Below, in pieces: positions 35,901 through 45,653 of a stretch of 64,000 bases of DNA; positions within the stretch are counted from its first letter, which is position 1, and every line of letters starts with the position of its first letter. The notes under the pieces are model-generated. The model was not told the origin of the DNA. It worked only from the letters and a program-made list of their open reading frames with translations, and ran no database searches. Source of the DNA: Owenia fusiformis (taxonomy: Eukaryota > Annelida > Polychaeta > Sabellida > Oweniidae); contig CAIIXF020000011.1 of assembly GCA_903813345.2 (NCBI GenBank), forward strand, positions 30,002,166-30,066,165. The letters are read 5' to 3'. The position numbers were made by a program, and so were the translations under genes.

Positions 35901-36653
35901 GGACCGGAAACTTTTTCTCTCATTTCTACCAGTACTACCAGGATGAGGAAATCGTCATCCTTTTTTAATACCAAACATTTTATATCTGGCAACATACGTC
36001 ATTCAAGTCCAACAAGGCCCCGTAGAAGTACTGTATAATGGGACCACAATTCAGAACGTTTGTTTCTCCAGTTTCAATAATTGCACCAATATCTTATTTT
36101 GTCTTTCTAACGTCAAATCTAATGAATGATATTATATCTTCGAACCATCGTACACCATCAGACACACCATCACATTTTTTATTTAACTTAATATGAGCCT
36201 TTTCCATGATTGTTTGTCTCTGATGACTAGAACGGAGATTATAATTTGATTCCATTCATTGATGAGGAACCCATTGATCGTCTTCAGCTCTGATCCACCA
36301 TATATGGGACTATGTTTTTATAGATATTTATTCACATCTTCCCAGTTCTCAAACTAAACTTCTATTCAAGATCCTCACACATCAATGTATGTGAGATTCC
36401 ATAAAAGGAACTCTGAATATATAATTGAGGATAAGGGAATAGGTATCTGAACAACTTATTTTTACTAACCTTAAAACTCATTTACAATATTACCTTAAAA
36501 CAGAATATAATATAACCTTAAAACACATTTATAATATAACTTTAGATTTTCCATTTTGTACCCTGATAAACACAATAAGGCATGATATATCACATTCAAG
36601 CTTAATAGAACAGAGTATATATAATATAATATACAGTCTATATATATATAAGG
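35901..36653. other. 3' flank of the Mab-21-like gene
   Basis: Probable 3' UTR and downstream sequence; I find no canonical AATAAA on the plus strand in the first 600 bases. AT-rich with a TATATATA run at about 36638-36650. Confidence 0.4.
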
Positions 36654-36793
36654 GTTATGTACTGGGAGGTTTTGGATATAGGGTATATCCTGAGGGATAC
36701 ATTTATATCTCCCCGAGGGACCGAAGGGACCAAGGGGAGATATGAATATTTCCCGAGGGATAAACCCTATATCCAAAACCGACCGTACATAAC
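36654..36793. repeat. nested hairpin block, TTTTGGATATAGGG arms
   Basis: TTATGTACTGGGAGG..TTTTGGATATAGGGT is mirrored by ACCCTATATCCAAAA..GTACATAA. Inside it is a second hairpin, ATATCTCCCC / GGGGAGATAT, around GGGACC repeats. Likely part of the same complex as 36798-37148. Confidence 0.65.
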
Positions 36794-36797
36794 TGGT

Positions 36798-37148
36798 GTA
36801 TCTCATACTTGAGTGGTTTTGGGGTAACCGTTCCACCTTTTTCAAATGACAAGATAGGCCTTTACTGTAAACGCACAATTTATATTTTATATTTTCATAA
36901 TATTCCTTCAGTTCAATAGTTACAATAGAATTGTAACATTTAAACTTTTTGAAAAATTTTAAACTTCTGAAATTTAAATTTTTTAAATTTTTAAACTTTT
37001 GAAAAAATTCCCGGGAGCGGGATGGATATATTATATCTGCCCGCATTTGGCCTAGAGCGGGACATATACAATATATCCTGCCCGCCCCTCAGATACGACA
37101 TATATTCCCGGGTGATATCTACCCCAAACCCACTCAAGTATGAGATAC
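36798..37148. mobile_element. MITE with GTATCTCATACTTGAGTGG ends
   Basis: Inverted ends GTATCTCATACTTGAGTGG (left) and its match at 37120-37148 (GGGTTTGGGGTA continuing inward). The right part contains CCCGGGAGCGGG and GGACATAT/ATATCC patches. The 183-codon minus-strand frame that crosses it is repeat-derived. Confidence 0.65.
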
Positions 37149-37242
37149 TTCAACTTAGACTATGGTTATTTTCAGATTCAGATTGACCCTCATTAATTTC
37201 ATAAAATAGAGTTGGCAGTTTAGAAAAAATAAAACTGTTTAT

Positions 37243-37965
37243 AGGATATCCTCACAGGCTGGTATCGAAAAATTTGTCCGCTGTGACGGAGCGTGCTATT
37301 TTGCATAGAAACACCAAGAAACCCACGCAATTTATTTTACTCATATGTTTCGCTATACCATAGAAAATAGCTTACTCCATGCAATGTATATATCATTTGC
37401 GGGTAACATCCGTTTGAAGTCTCCAAACAGTCAACATGGGCAAGGGTACCTTTAATGCTGTTCATGGATTTAAAACTTCCAGCAAAAGAAACAAATGTAG
37501 CCTAGTTCCTTATTTTGGCTAAAATTCAATCTACTTATGATTTATTGTCTCACGCTTTTAGTAGTTATGATCGACTTAACATGCCAAATTAATAGGCATG
37601 CCCTTATGGAAGAGTAACAAACATGGATGATAAACTTAATTTTCTCTTATATGGTGACGAGACATTTTAGAAGAACTAAGTAAACTTTTTATTATCGTCA
37701 GCAATTTTCTCCATGACAACAAGACATAGCAAAGAGGTCTCATCTAAGCCCTGGAGAACCCATAATATATTTATTTTGTTTTTAACACATCTACTTGGCA
37801 CCAACCCCTCAGGTCCCTGGGATACCCTTCGATGCACAGTCGTCCTCAAACAGCTAAATACTTAATTTTTTAAAAGTAATATTTACATATGTTTTCAGCA
37901 TAACTCTAATAAAATAATGTTTAATTTTTTTGTCCGCTGTGACGGAGCAGCTTCAACTGTGAACT
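37243..37965 (+). mobile_element. left inverted arm of an old element split by the LTR element
   Basis: 37255-37440 (GGCTGGTATCGAAAAATTTG onward) and 37880-37965 (CAGCATAACTCTAA, then TTTTTTTGTCCGCTGTGACG) reappear in inverse orientation at 48463-48290 and 48175-48045. Agreement is about 80-90 percent by eye with small indels, so the element is old. TTTGTCCGCTGTGACGGAGC occurs twice within this arm. Confidence 0.6.
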
Positions 37966-38127
37966 ACATTAAGAATTTAAGATTCAAATTATATCTTTTA
38001 AAAGTACCCTTAGAGGAGAGAACGTCTCAAATCACTTTCCTAAATTATGACAAGTAGTCTCGGAGATCTGTGGTAATGTAAATCTGAGATATAAAAACGA
38101 CCACTCTTTTCACATTTTCGGAGGATT

Positions 38128-38131
38128 GTAC
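38128..38131. repeat. target site duplication GTAC, left
   Basis: GTAC directly precedes the left LTR and GTAC (47273-47276) directly follows the right LTR, as produced by Ty3/gypsy integration. Confidence 0.85.
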
Positions 38132-38564
38132 TGAGGGGTTCTTAAATATCAAAATAACAGTCTAAGTTCTAGTTCTTTATTCTACAGTATAAGATGTATT
38201 TTACAGTTATGTTTTAAAGAATCACTTGATATAATTTAGAAGTCTTAAAGTAAAACGTGAAGCTGAAGTAAGAGTGTGAAGGAAGAAGCAGGTTGAATCG
38301 TTGTGTCTCACTATTTATACCTCTCATGACATGTGAGTGGTACCTGGGTACCAAACTGGGACTTGGGATCTGAGATACAAACTGGTACTTGGGACTTGGG
38401 TACTGAGTTACAAACTGGGACTTGGGATCTGAGATACAAACTGGTACTTGGGACTTGAGTACTGAGTTACAAACTGGGACTTGGGATCTGAGATACAAAC
38501 TGGTACTTGGGAGTTGGAAGGTGTAGATACTAAAAAAAAGGGGGGGGGGTGTAAATCCTTCACA
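38132..38564 (-). repeat. 3' LTR of the gypsy element
   Basis: 433 bp, starts TGTGAAGG and ends CCCCTCA in element sense. U3 contains a 59-bp tandem repeat (starts 38353, 38412, 38471; core AAACTGGGACTTGGGATCTG) and a 10-base homopolymer run near its 5' edge. The 94-codon frame here is fortuitous and occurs identically in the other LTR. Confidence 0.95.
38176..38181 (-). terminator. polyadenylation signal AATAAA in the 3' LTR
   Basis: AATAAA in element sense, about 130 bases downstream of the LTR TATA box and 45 bases from the LTR end, the usual R-region placement. Confidence 0.6.
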
Positions 38565-38576
38565 CTCCTCCCTGCC
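38565..38576 (-). promoter_or_regulatory. polypurine tract (plus-strand primer)
   Basis: GGCAGGGAGGAG in element sense abuts the 3' LTR start TGTGAAGG. An all-purine stretch after the single C, right where reverse transcription needs its second primer. Confidence 0.8.
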
Positions 38577-38885
38577 TGGCTTGAACTCCAGTGAAAAATA
38601 ATATCAAAAGTCAATAATATATGAATAGATAAATGTCTCTCCAGAGTTTATACTGCTAAGTATCACACAAGTAAATATTGTATGGTCACTTAAAGTCCCA
38701 TATATATGCAAGTAATTCACAATGTAAATCCACACAACATGATTAATACTCCAAAAGTATTTAAACATTAAACATCTGGAGTCTAGTAGTAAAATATGTA
38801 GATGGATGTAAAATAATATTCCATTAATCCAAGGCTTAAGGAAGTAAAGTGTTTTTAACAAGCTGAGATTAGAAAAAGGTAAAAG

Positions 38886-39179
38886 TTATGTAGAGTCATT
38901 TGATGTAGTGGGGGCCTGTTGTCCCTGCCTCACTTGCATCTCCCCGTAAACAGTAAATGCTTTAGACGCTAAGTTCATGATGGGCTCCATGAGGGCAGCA
39001 TCGATCTCTCGCCCCCCTTGGGTTTTCTGCTCAAACAGTTTTTGGAGATGGGCCAAAACTCTCCCAATATCCTTAAGTACAATGTCTGCTAGTGACCTTT
39101 GATATTCCTTCACATTGATCTCTCCCTGCTGAACGGCCAGCATGATTTGGGCTTGATTTTGCATAATAGAGGAAGTCTG
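38886..39179 (-). pseudogene. C-terminal half of the extra ORF, cut off by insertion
   Basis: An open frame encoding a mostly helical, charged segment (ATG at 39164, 92 codons, ending TTSNDST). It lies directly beyond the nested element at 39187-39827. Its frame continues in phase up to the 8-bp target duplication and matches the frame of the zinc-finger half on the other side, so the two pieces were one ORF of about 325 codons before the insertion. Alone it has no zinc finger or membrane segment; heptad-like leucines around LADIVLKDIGRVLAHLQKLF suggest a coiled coil. Whether the fragment is translated is unknown. Confidence 0.65.
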
Positions 39180-39186
39180 GGCATCA

Positions 39187-39827
39187 GGTAAAGATTAAAA
39201 GGTGGATTGGATCGAGTGGATTGGATTCATGTAAAAGGTGGATTGGATTGGCTATCTTCAAAATATGGATTTTCCCTTAAAAATTCTATTGATCTCCCTT
39301 TAGGAAGATTGGTGCTCTCTTCACTTGCACAATGTCAAATAATAGATGTAATATTATCTTGCTTGGGTGGGCTAGAAGGATGACCTGGTACCCGCTTTCT
39401 GATACACGATCTTATTCATTCCAAGTGTAATTTGAGACATTTCATAAATCATAAGTCAGACTGGTTTGAAGATCCATATCATCTGTTTTCAATCCAAACT
39501 GAACATACCAGAAATGTTTTGTGAACATTCACACATCAATTTGAATGACAGGTTTTCTTTTTCTAAAGATCTATGTCTTACAAAAGTTGATTTACAAGGG
39601 AAAGCGGTTAAATACTTCAGAGTGTCCATGAACTAATTGGAGCTGTATTTGTCATTGCTTTGTTCTGATTTCTCAAAAGGGACCTGTAATACTGTAGAGG
39701 GAAATTGTTTAGAGGGAGATCAACAGAATTTTTTTATAAGAAATTCCACATTTTGAAGATTCCCGATCCAATCCACCTTTTACATGAATCCAATCCACTC
39801 GATCCAATCCACCTTTTAATCTCTACC
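39187..39827. mobile_element. 641-bp nested element, 62-bp TIRs, 8-bp TSD
   Basis: Inverted ends start GGTA(A/G)AGATTAAAAGGTGG and match over about 62 bp with one mismatch. Each TIR contains an internal direct repeat AAAAGGTGGATTGGAT. GGGCATCA flanks both sides (39179-39186 and 39828-39835). An 8-bp duplication fits hAT or Merlin; the GG start favours Merlin (inference). No transposase frame. It interrupts the extra ORF of the retrotransposon. Confidence 0.88.
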
Positions 39828-40509
39828 GGGCATCAAGCTTCTGCTCTAAGTTCGCTATTTTTGCTGATAATGCTGCCAGATCAATGGAGGTAATTGTTTT
39901 AGCAGAAGTGTCTATAGTTGCAGGTGGGGGGTTAGGGGCACACGAGGCCACAAAATCTGTTTTTTGAGGCATGTTTACTTGATCCATATCGTTGCCTTCT
40001 GTCTCGGAGATATCGCAGTAAGACGATGCAGGTGGTGTTGACATGGAACTTGACATCTGCATAGAGCAATTGGTATTGGGTTTGTCTCTTTGAAGGATGC
40101 TGGTGTCTAAATCGTCTAATTCCCGTAAATTGGGTGATCCCGTGTCTTTAGTTGTAGACTGGACCTGTAGCTCTTTACTGTTCAAAATCGCATGATAATC
40201 CTCGTTAATTAGTAATGATATAAGACTCCGGTTTGTAATCGGACTGGAACTGTCAAAATATTCTGTTCTTTTAGCAATAATGTCCACCGTCCTTAATGCA
40301 TGGACTATTTCCTCAGAAGTATGTTTTTCTACATGTTTCTCCAATCTTTTCTTATGATGTCCGAATCCTGTTTTACATACTAAACATAAATGTTTATTGA
40401 AAAACCATGGCAAATGTGTTTTTAAATGTCTCAATAGATTTGTATAAGTTGAAGTCTTGCAAGTGAAATGGCAGATAGGACAATGCAGTGAATTAGAACT
40501 GGTCTCCAT
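39823..40509 (-). CDS. extra ORF downstream of pol: two C2H2 zinc fingers
   Basis: 228 aa on the same strand as gag and pol, in the position where env lies in errantiviruses, but without a signal peptide, membrane span or other envelope feature. It opens with two C2H2 units: Cys10, Cys13, His28, His32 and Cys42, Cys45, His59, His63. A Ser/Thr-rich middle and a C-terminal heptad-like stretch (LAALSAKIANLEQKL) suggest a coiled coil. The last codons and stop are supplied by the inserted element at 39187-39827, so the protein is truncated; its original C-terminal part lies at 38886-39179. The role is unknown. Nucleic-acid binding (targeting, RNA packaging or silencing suppression) is speculation from the fingers. 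It could be a captured host exon. Confidence 0.75.
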   Translation of the reverse strand: METSSNSLHCPICHFTCKTSTYTNLLRHLKTHLPWFFNKHLCLVCKTGFGHHKKRLEKHVEKHTSEEIVHALRTVDIIAKRTEYFDSSSPITNRSLISLLINEDYHAILNSKELQVQSTTKDTGSPNLRELDDLDTSILQRDKPNTNCSMQMSSSMSTPPASSYCDISETEGNDMDQVNMPQKTDFVASCAPNPPPATIDTSAKTITSIDLAALSAKIANLEQKLDAR

Positions 40510-41393
40510 AGAGTTTTGTCAAAGAATGTTTCCTCAAGGTTGGACTCAAAGTCCATTTTTATTTATTTTTTGCTTTTTTTTCCTAGAGAAGATTTATGCC
40601 CTTAAATATCCATTAATAATCAAGACTAAAAAACAAAAGGAGACTGTTCCTTAAACATAGTCAGCAATTTTGGACTTGAGAGGAATGTACTATAAAATTG
40701 TTAAACAATTTGTTACTTGATACTTGGGACTTCTATGTCCCATAGCTTGTGGCATCAATGCTCTACAAGTGTGATATACAGAATATACTGTTCTATCCTA
40801 ATAGTATAAATGTTAGCATAAGTTCAGATCAGCTGAGCAGCTCCTGTTGGGCATACTGCAATATGTGGACACAACACAGACACGGCTTGGCATACATGTA
40901 ATTGGCACTCTTTTTACATAAAAATGTAAAGTTATCATTCAGTAAGGAAGGGAGGGGGTAAATTGATGTTGCTTTAATTCCAAGTGAATGTTACTCTTTA
41001 ATCATTTGGCACATGTTACTATCTACTATTCCGTCTGACCACAGACAACAGTACTATTCATAGATCAGCAAATCCTTATAACTTATATAAAAGCATCTAG
41101 CTTGTTAAGCACTCCATTGCTCTTTATGAACACACAGTTACCCTGGCTATGGGCACATAAGACCCAGCTTATCATAGCAAAGAAATCAAGGTTTAGAAAC
41201 ACCTGTCTCACTGGAATTGAACCCGAGCAAGCAGTATGCATCAGAATTGATTCTTCCTGAAGTAGAAATTCAAAAATAATTCCCGGGTAATTTTAGAATT
41301 CCCAGACTTCTGTTCACTAGAATAAGTGCCCTGTGTGATTTCTCTATATGTGCCACATTTCACCTGGTCAATCACATGAATTAAATTCGATCA
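40510..41393. other. spacer between pol and the extra ORF
   Basis: About 880 bp of the retrotransposon with no coding frame. A minus-strand GGTTCAATTCC near 41220 matches a tRNA B-box but has no A-box or fold with it. The spacer could hold splice or internal promoter signals for the extra ORF. Confidence 0.5.
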
Positions 41394-44300
41394 TTAAATT
41401 CCATAGCGATCCACGGGGGCACGTTCACGTTTTCCCCTTCTTAATCCGCCCTCCGTACTGCTGCTTACTACTTTTGCCACTTTGTCTGTCTGTGTTGATT
41501 TACCAACAACGGTGTTTGATGTCGTCTGAGTGTTCCTGCTATGCTTTTTGCTTGTTTTGAGGGTCTGGCAAGACACCTCCATTGTCTTTGTCTTGACCCG
41601 TGGGTCCTTGCCTAAGGCAACTTTTAAGCGAACTATCCAAGGTGGTATGTCCGAGTTAAATGGCTTTAGTCGGTCGTGGTGAATAATTTTCCGCTTTCCC
41701 TTCATGGATGACTGCACCTCGTACAAAAGATCGCTCTTTTTTCTGATAATCAGCTGGGGACCCTTGTATAAATCTGATTTCAATTTAGGACTTATACCAA
41801 CGGTCTTGGTAGTGTCTCTAACGTATACAGCATCACCAGGGCCAAAGGAATTACATGCAATTCTTGTGTCATGGTCACGCTTCTGACGTTCCATGTTTTT
41901 CTTTAGATTTACTCTAACAAAACTATATATTTCTGTCAGAGTATCATGCAATTCCCGTGCATACTGAGTTTCAGTCCTATCCGTGTTTTCGTTACGTGGT
42001 GGTCCGCCCACCATTAATGTCATGGGGGTATGATGTTCACGCCCTAACATCAACATGTTTGGGCTGTAGTCCGTGGTATCGTGTTTACAACTGCGATAAG
42101 CAGAGGTTAACAAGGGCAATTTTTCATCCCAGTCTTTTTGGTGCTTCTGGTTACAAAATACAGATAGCATGTTGAGTAGTGATTTGTTAAAATTCTCACA
42201 CATACCATTTCCTTGGGGCCTAAATCCAGAGGTACGAGTTTTATTGATTTCCAAGAGTTTACACACCTCAGTGAATAGCTTACTTTCGTAATTGGACCCT
42301 TGGTCTGAGTGGAGATCTAACGGATTACCCATTCTACTGAAGAATTCATAAACAATCTTTGTAGCAACAGTTGCAGCACTGATCTCTGGAATAGCATAGG
42401 CTTCAACCCATTTGGTAAATTGGTCCATGACAAGAAGTATATAGCGGTTATTGGAATTAGACAAGGGAAATGGTCCAAGTATATCAGTGCAGACACGGTC
42501 CATTGGGCTGCCTGCAGTGTAAAGAGCCATTGGAGCACGACTAGGTTGAAACGGCTTTTTCCTAGCTCCACATTTGGCACAAGATTTAATCCAGGTTTTA
42601 ATAGAATCTTTCATTTTGTACCAGTAAAAGGATTGTCTCAATTTACTTAGGGATTTGCGTACTCCAAGATGACCTGATAACGGAGTATCATGCATTTGTT
42701 GCAGAACTTCTGATCTCATTGATGATGGGACTACTAATTGATATGTTTCCTTGACTCCATCTGTAGTGATCCACTTTCTGTAAAGTATTCCATCTATCAA
42801 GTGTAACAGATTCCAAGAGAGCCACAAATGCCTAGTAGCTGGAGATTCAATGGCTATGTCATCCCGTTTGGGCCGTAAATGTGTTGTTTCCATGGCATTT
42901 ATTAGAGGGATTAAATCCAAATCAGACCTCTGGGATTTCCTTAGGTCTTCTTTTGAGGTATCGGAGACCCAACTTCCAATAATATGTAGGCCATTATTAG
43001 ATGATGTGGTAGGCATTACACTAATCTGATCATGTGACAAGGTAGTTGTGTTTTGTGATTGGACGCCCTTGTCATTTAGTTTTGGGTCAAAGTGATCAGT
43101 GATATCATCTCGATGATCCTTCTCTGTAGCTTTAAGCCGTAATATTTGTGCTGGCCGTTTACAGAAGGCCACAATGTTGGTCACAAACATAGTCCATATT
43201 GCCATGAGATATGAGAAAATTGAGGTTACAGAGTACTTCCCGATGTATCTCACTTTGATTGGAATCACATCATCAGTTTCCCAAAAGTCTGACCACATTT
43301 GGTGTTTCTTTTTACAGTCTTCACATCCACCACAAGGTAGATCAGATAAGATGGTAAGACCGTCATAACACGCACAATCGTCTGGGTCGCAATATTTCCG
43401 GCTGAGCGAATCTGCATTCCCATGTTTTTTTCCAGGGCGATGCTCTATGTCAAAGTCATACTGAGAGAGAACCTCTAGCCAACGAGCCATCTGGTCATTG
43501 GGTTCTTTGAAGGACATAACCCATCGAAGGGCATTATGGTCTGTACGAATCAGAAATTTACGTCCTAAGAGGTAGTGTCTCAGTTGCTGCACAAATGTTA
43601 CTATAGCCAGAAGTTCACGCCTTGTTACGCAATATCTTCTCTGAGTCTTAGTGAGGCTTTTGCTAGCAAACAGTATTGGTCGCTCAACTGATTTTTTCAG
43701 TTTTTCAGACCATTGCATTTGTGAAAGGGTTGCTCCAATTCCTGTATTTGAAGCATCGGTATCCAAAATGTATAGTCCCTCGTCCATAGGGTAGGCCATT
43801 ATATCATTACCCCTAAACTTATCTTTTAAGGAGTCCATAGAAGTCTGTGCATTTATATCCCAGCTAAAATCATGACCTGATTCCAGCAGCTTATTCATTG
43901 GGTGTGCTATTGTTGAAAATCCCGAGATGAAGCGCCTATAATAAGAACATAATCCGAGAAATGCACGGACATCTGTAGTATTCTTTGGAGTATTCCAATT
44001 CAATATTTCCTCAATTTTATCAGGGTCTGGCATAATCCCTTCACTAGTAATCATGTAACCTAAGAATTTCACTTCTTTTTTGAATAGCTCGCACTTTGAA
44101 CCTTTCAGCTTAAACCCTGCATTTGAAAGTCTTGTAAAGACCTCTTCAAGCTGTTCAAAATGACTGGCAGCATCCTTAGACATGATTATTATGTCATCTA
44201 AATATATTAAGACCTCTTTCCATTGGAGGCCTTTCATGACAAGCTCCATGCAACGTTGGAATGTTCCAGGGGCATTACATAATCCAAAGGGCATAGTGAT

Positions 44301-45647
44301 ATATTCATATAATCCACTTCTAGTGACAAAAGCAGTCTTAGGACGATCAGCTGGATCAACTTCTAATTGCCAATATCCAGATTGGAGATCAATACATGAA
44401 TATATATTAGCGCCCCCTAGGCTATCAAGGCAGTCATCAATACGTGGGAGGGGGTAGGCATCCTTAATAGTTAAAGAATTCAACTTTCGATAATCAACAC
44501 AGGGTCTTGTTGTCCCATCTTTCTTCCGTACATATACCATAGGTGATGCCCATGGTGATGATGATTCTTGTATAACACCTGCAGCTATCTGTTGTTGAAT
44601 AATATCCTTCTCCTGACCTGCGAATGCTAGAGGGGGTCGACGAGGACATTGTTTTACAGGGATTGAATTTCCTGTATTTATTTTATGAGTAACTATTGAT
44701 GACCTTCCTAGATCATTTGGAGATCTAGCGAACAAGTCACCATGTTTTGAGAGTAGAGAACACAATTTGTCGTGATCATTCACACTTAATCCTGATGCTG
44801 TATCATTGTAAAGTGTATCCAAATGTTCAGGTAACACCTGGCTTGATGTATTATTGACGTCATGTGTTTCGTTCAAATTTTTATTCTCGGAGGGTAAAAT
44901 ACTCTCAGGATTACTTACATATGCCACTAGTGTACCCTTTTTTAGCGATATATTCTCTGGTGAAGTATTCATAAGACATACTGGTAATCCTATGTCTTTA
45001 CGTTTTGCATTAGCAATTGATCGGCCTGCTATTATGGCCTCATTGCCATCAATCTCATTGGTTGTTGGTTCTATAAGGACTGAGCTACTATGATTAACAT
45101 TGAGTCCTCTAGATTCTCCCTCTACCACTATCCTACTTGAAGCAGGTAAGATATAATCCTTGCTCAATACTACTCTATGTACTATATTCACTCTGCTATC
45201 ATAATTCAAGTCCATGATTCTACCATTGAGACGCAATCCAAACTCCCTTCCAAGGATATAATTATGTTGAGAGAGAAAATCCATGCCAAGAAGCCCATCT
45301 TCTTGGATGTCACACACATACATTTTTGCTTTAAATTTGTGACCACTTGATTTAAACTCCACATTAATTATTCCTTCCACTGGCAGATTTGAATTATTTG
45401 CAACAGTAAACCCAATATTGTCTGAACATGGTTTCAGCTTTGGCCTACACTTTCTATCTATACTATGATATATATGACTTCCTATGATAGTTACTACTGC
45501 TCCTGTGTCTATAATAAAACTACATTCTACTCCCCCTACAGCCAAGGGTAAAACAGGAGACTCACCTACTGTACTTTTTACACTAACAATCCTATGGTTT
45601 TCCTTGGTCCGGACACAAGCTTGGCTGTTCGGCTTGGTCCCACTTAG
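41394..45647 (-). CDS. pol: gypsy Pol polyprotein (PR-RT-RNase H-IN)
   Basis: Polyprotein read in the -1 frame relative to gag; the frame is open upstream past the gag stop and its first non-frameshift start would be a TTG at 45545, so frameshifting is the likely entry. Counting from that TTG (1383 residues): aspartic protease with IIDTGA (11-16) and LLGMDF (85-90); reverse transcriptase from about 300, Asp386 and YLDD (448-451); RNase H with Asp595, Glu644, Asp669, Asp712; a Cys-rich segment (719-744) and a hydrophobic stretch (771-794) in the linker; integrase zinc domain His952, His959, Cys989, Cys992; catalytic Asp1021, Asp1081, Glu1117 (D-35-E); GPY/F-like module about 1255-1296; basic tail. 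No chromodomain. All catalytic residues are present and no internal stop occurs, so this part looks functional. Confidence 0.95.
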   Translation of the reverse strand, partial: LSGTKPNSQACVRTKENHRIVSVKSTVGESPVLPLAVGGVECSFIIDTGAVVTIIGSHIYHSIDRKCRPKLKPCSDNIGFTVANNSNLPVEGIINVEFKSSGHKFKAKMYVCDIQEDGLLGMDFLSQHNYILGREFGLRLNGRIMDLNYDSRVNIVHRVVLSKDYILPASSRIVVEGESRGLNVNHSSSVLIEPTTNEIDGNEAIIAGRSIANAKRKDIGLPVCLMNTSPENISLKKGTLVAYVSNPESILPSENKNLNETHDVNNTSSQVLPEHLDTLYNDTASGLSVNDHDKLCSLLSKHGDLFARSPNDLGRSSIVTHKINTGNSIPVKQCPRRPPLAFAGQEKDIIQQQIAAGVIQESSSPWASPMVYVRKKDGTTRPCVDYRKLNSLTIKDAYPLPRIDDCLDSLGGANIYSCIDLQSGYWQLEVDPADRPKTAFVTRSGLYEYITMPFGLCNAPGTFQRCMELVMKGLQWKEVLIYLDDIIIMSKDAASHFEQLEEVFTRLSNAGFKLKGSKCELFKKEVKFLGYMITSEGIMPDPDKIEEILNWNTPKNTTDVRAFLGLCSYYRRFISGFSTIAHPMNKLLESGHDFSWDINAQTSMDSLKDKFRGNDIMAYPMDEGLYILDTDASNTGIGATLSQMQWSEKLKKSVERPILFASKSLTKTQRRYCVTRRELLAIVTFVQQLRHYLLGRKFLIRTDHNALRWVMSFKEPNDQMARWLEVLSQYDFDIEHRPGKKHGNADSLSRKYCDPDDCACYDGLTILSDLPCGGCEDCKKKHQMWSDFWETDDVIPIKVRYIGKYSVTSIFSYLMAIWTMFVTNIVAFCKRPAQILRLKATEKDHRDDITDHFDPKLNDKGVQSQNTTTLSHDQISVMPTTSSNNGLHIIGSWVSDTSKEDLRKSQRSDLDLIPLINAMETTHLRPKRDDIAIESPATRHLWLSWNLLHLIDGILYRKWITTDGVKETYQLVVPSSMRSEVLQQMHDTPLSGHLGVRKSLSKLRQSFYWYKMKDSIKTWIKSCAKCGARKKPFQPSRAPMALYTAGSPMDRVCTDILGPFPLSNSNNRYILLVMDQFTKWVEAYAIPEISAATVATKIVYEFFSRMGNPLDLHSDQGSNYESKLFTEVCKLLEINKTRTSGFRPQGNGMCENFNKSLLNMLSVFCNQKHQKDWDEKLPLLTSAYRSCKHDTTDYSPNMLMLGREHHTPMTLMVGGPPRNENTDRTETQYARELHDTLTEIYSFVRVNLKKNMERQKRDHDTRIACNSFGPGDAVYVRDTTKTVGISPKLKSDLYKGPQLIIRKKSDLLYEVQSSMKGKRKIIHHDRLKPFNSDIPPWIVRLKVALGKDPRVKTKTMEVSCQTLKTSKKHSRNTQTTSNTVVGKSTQTDKVAKVVSSSTEGGLRRGKRERAPVDRYGI

Positions 45648-45653
45648 TTTTCC
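45611..45653 (-). promoter_or_regulatory. -1 frameshift signal at the gag/pol junction
   Basis: The heptamer GGAAAAC (45653-45647) sits in the gag frame as G GAA AAC immediately before the TAA stop. After a 6-base spacer comes a predicted 9-bp stem (GGAC CAAGC pairing with GCTTG..GTCC, one bulged T, 11-base loop) at 45640-45611. Heptamer, spacer and stem have the geometry of known -1 sites, and pol is in the -1 frame. GGA as the first triplet is less common but is used in some retroviral sites. Confidence 0.7.

Noticed and set aside
36495-37046. 183-codon minus-strand open frame
   Set aside because: It runs through two hairpin elements and AT-rich low-complexity sequence; the protein is repeat-derived (Lys/Phe/Tyr-rich) with no domain.
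36798-37148. part of the same element as 37243-37965
   Set aside because: Different terminal sequences and no shared inverse partner at 48 kb, so kept separate.
38214-38498. 94-codon frame, also present at 46922-47206
   Set aside because: It is the tandem repeat of the LTR read in one frame; identical in both LTRs because the LTRs are identical.
41210-41235. tRNA-like B-box GGTTCAATTCC on the minus strand
   Set aside because: No A-box or acceptor stem; lies in the non-coding 3' part of the retrotransposon.
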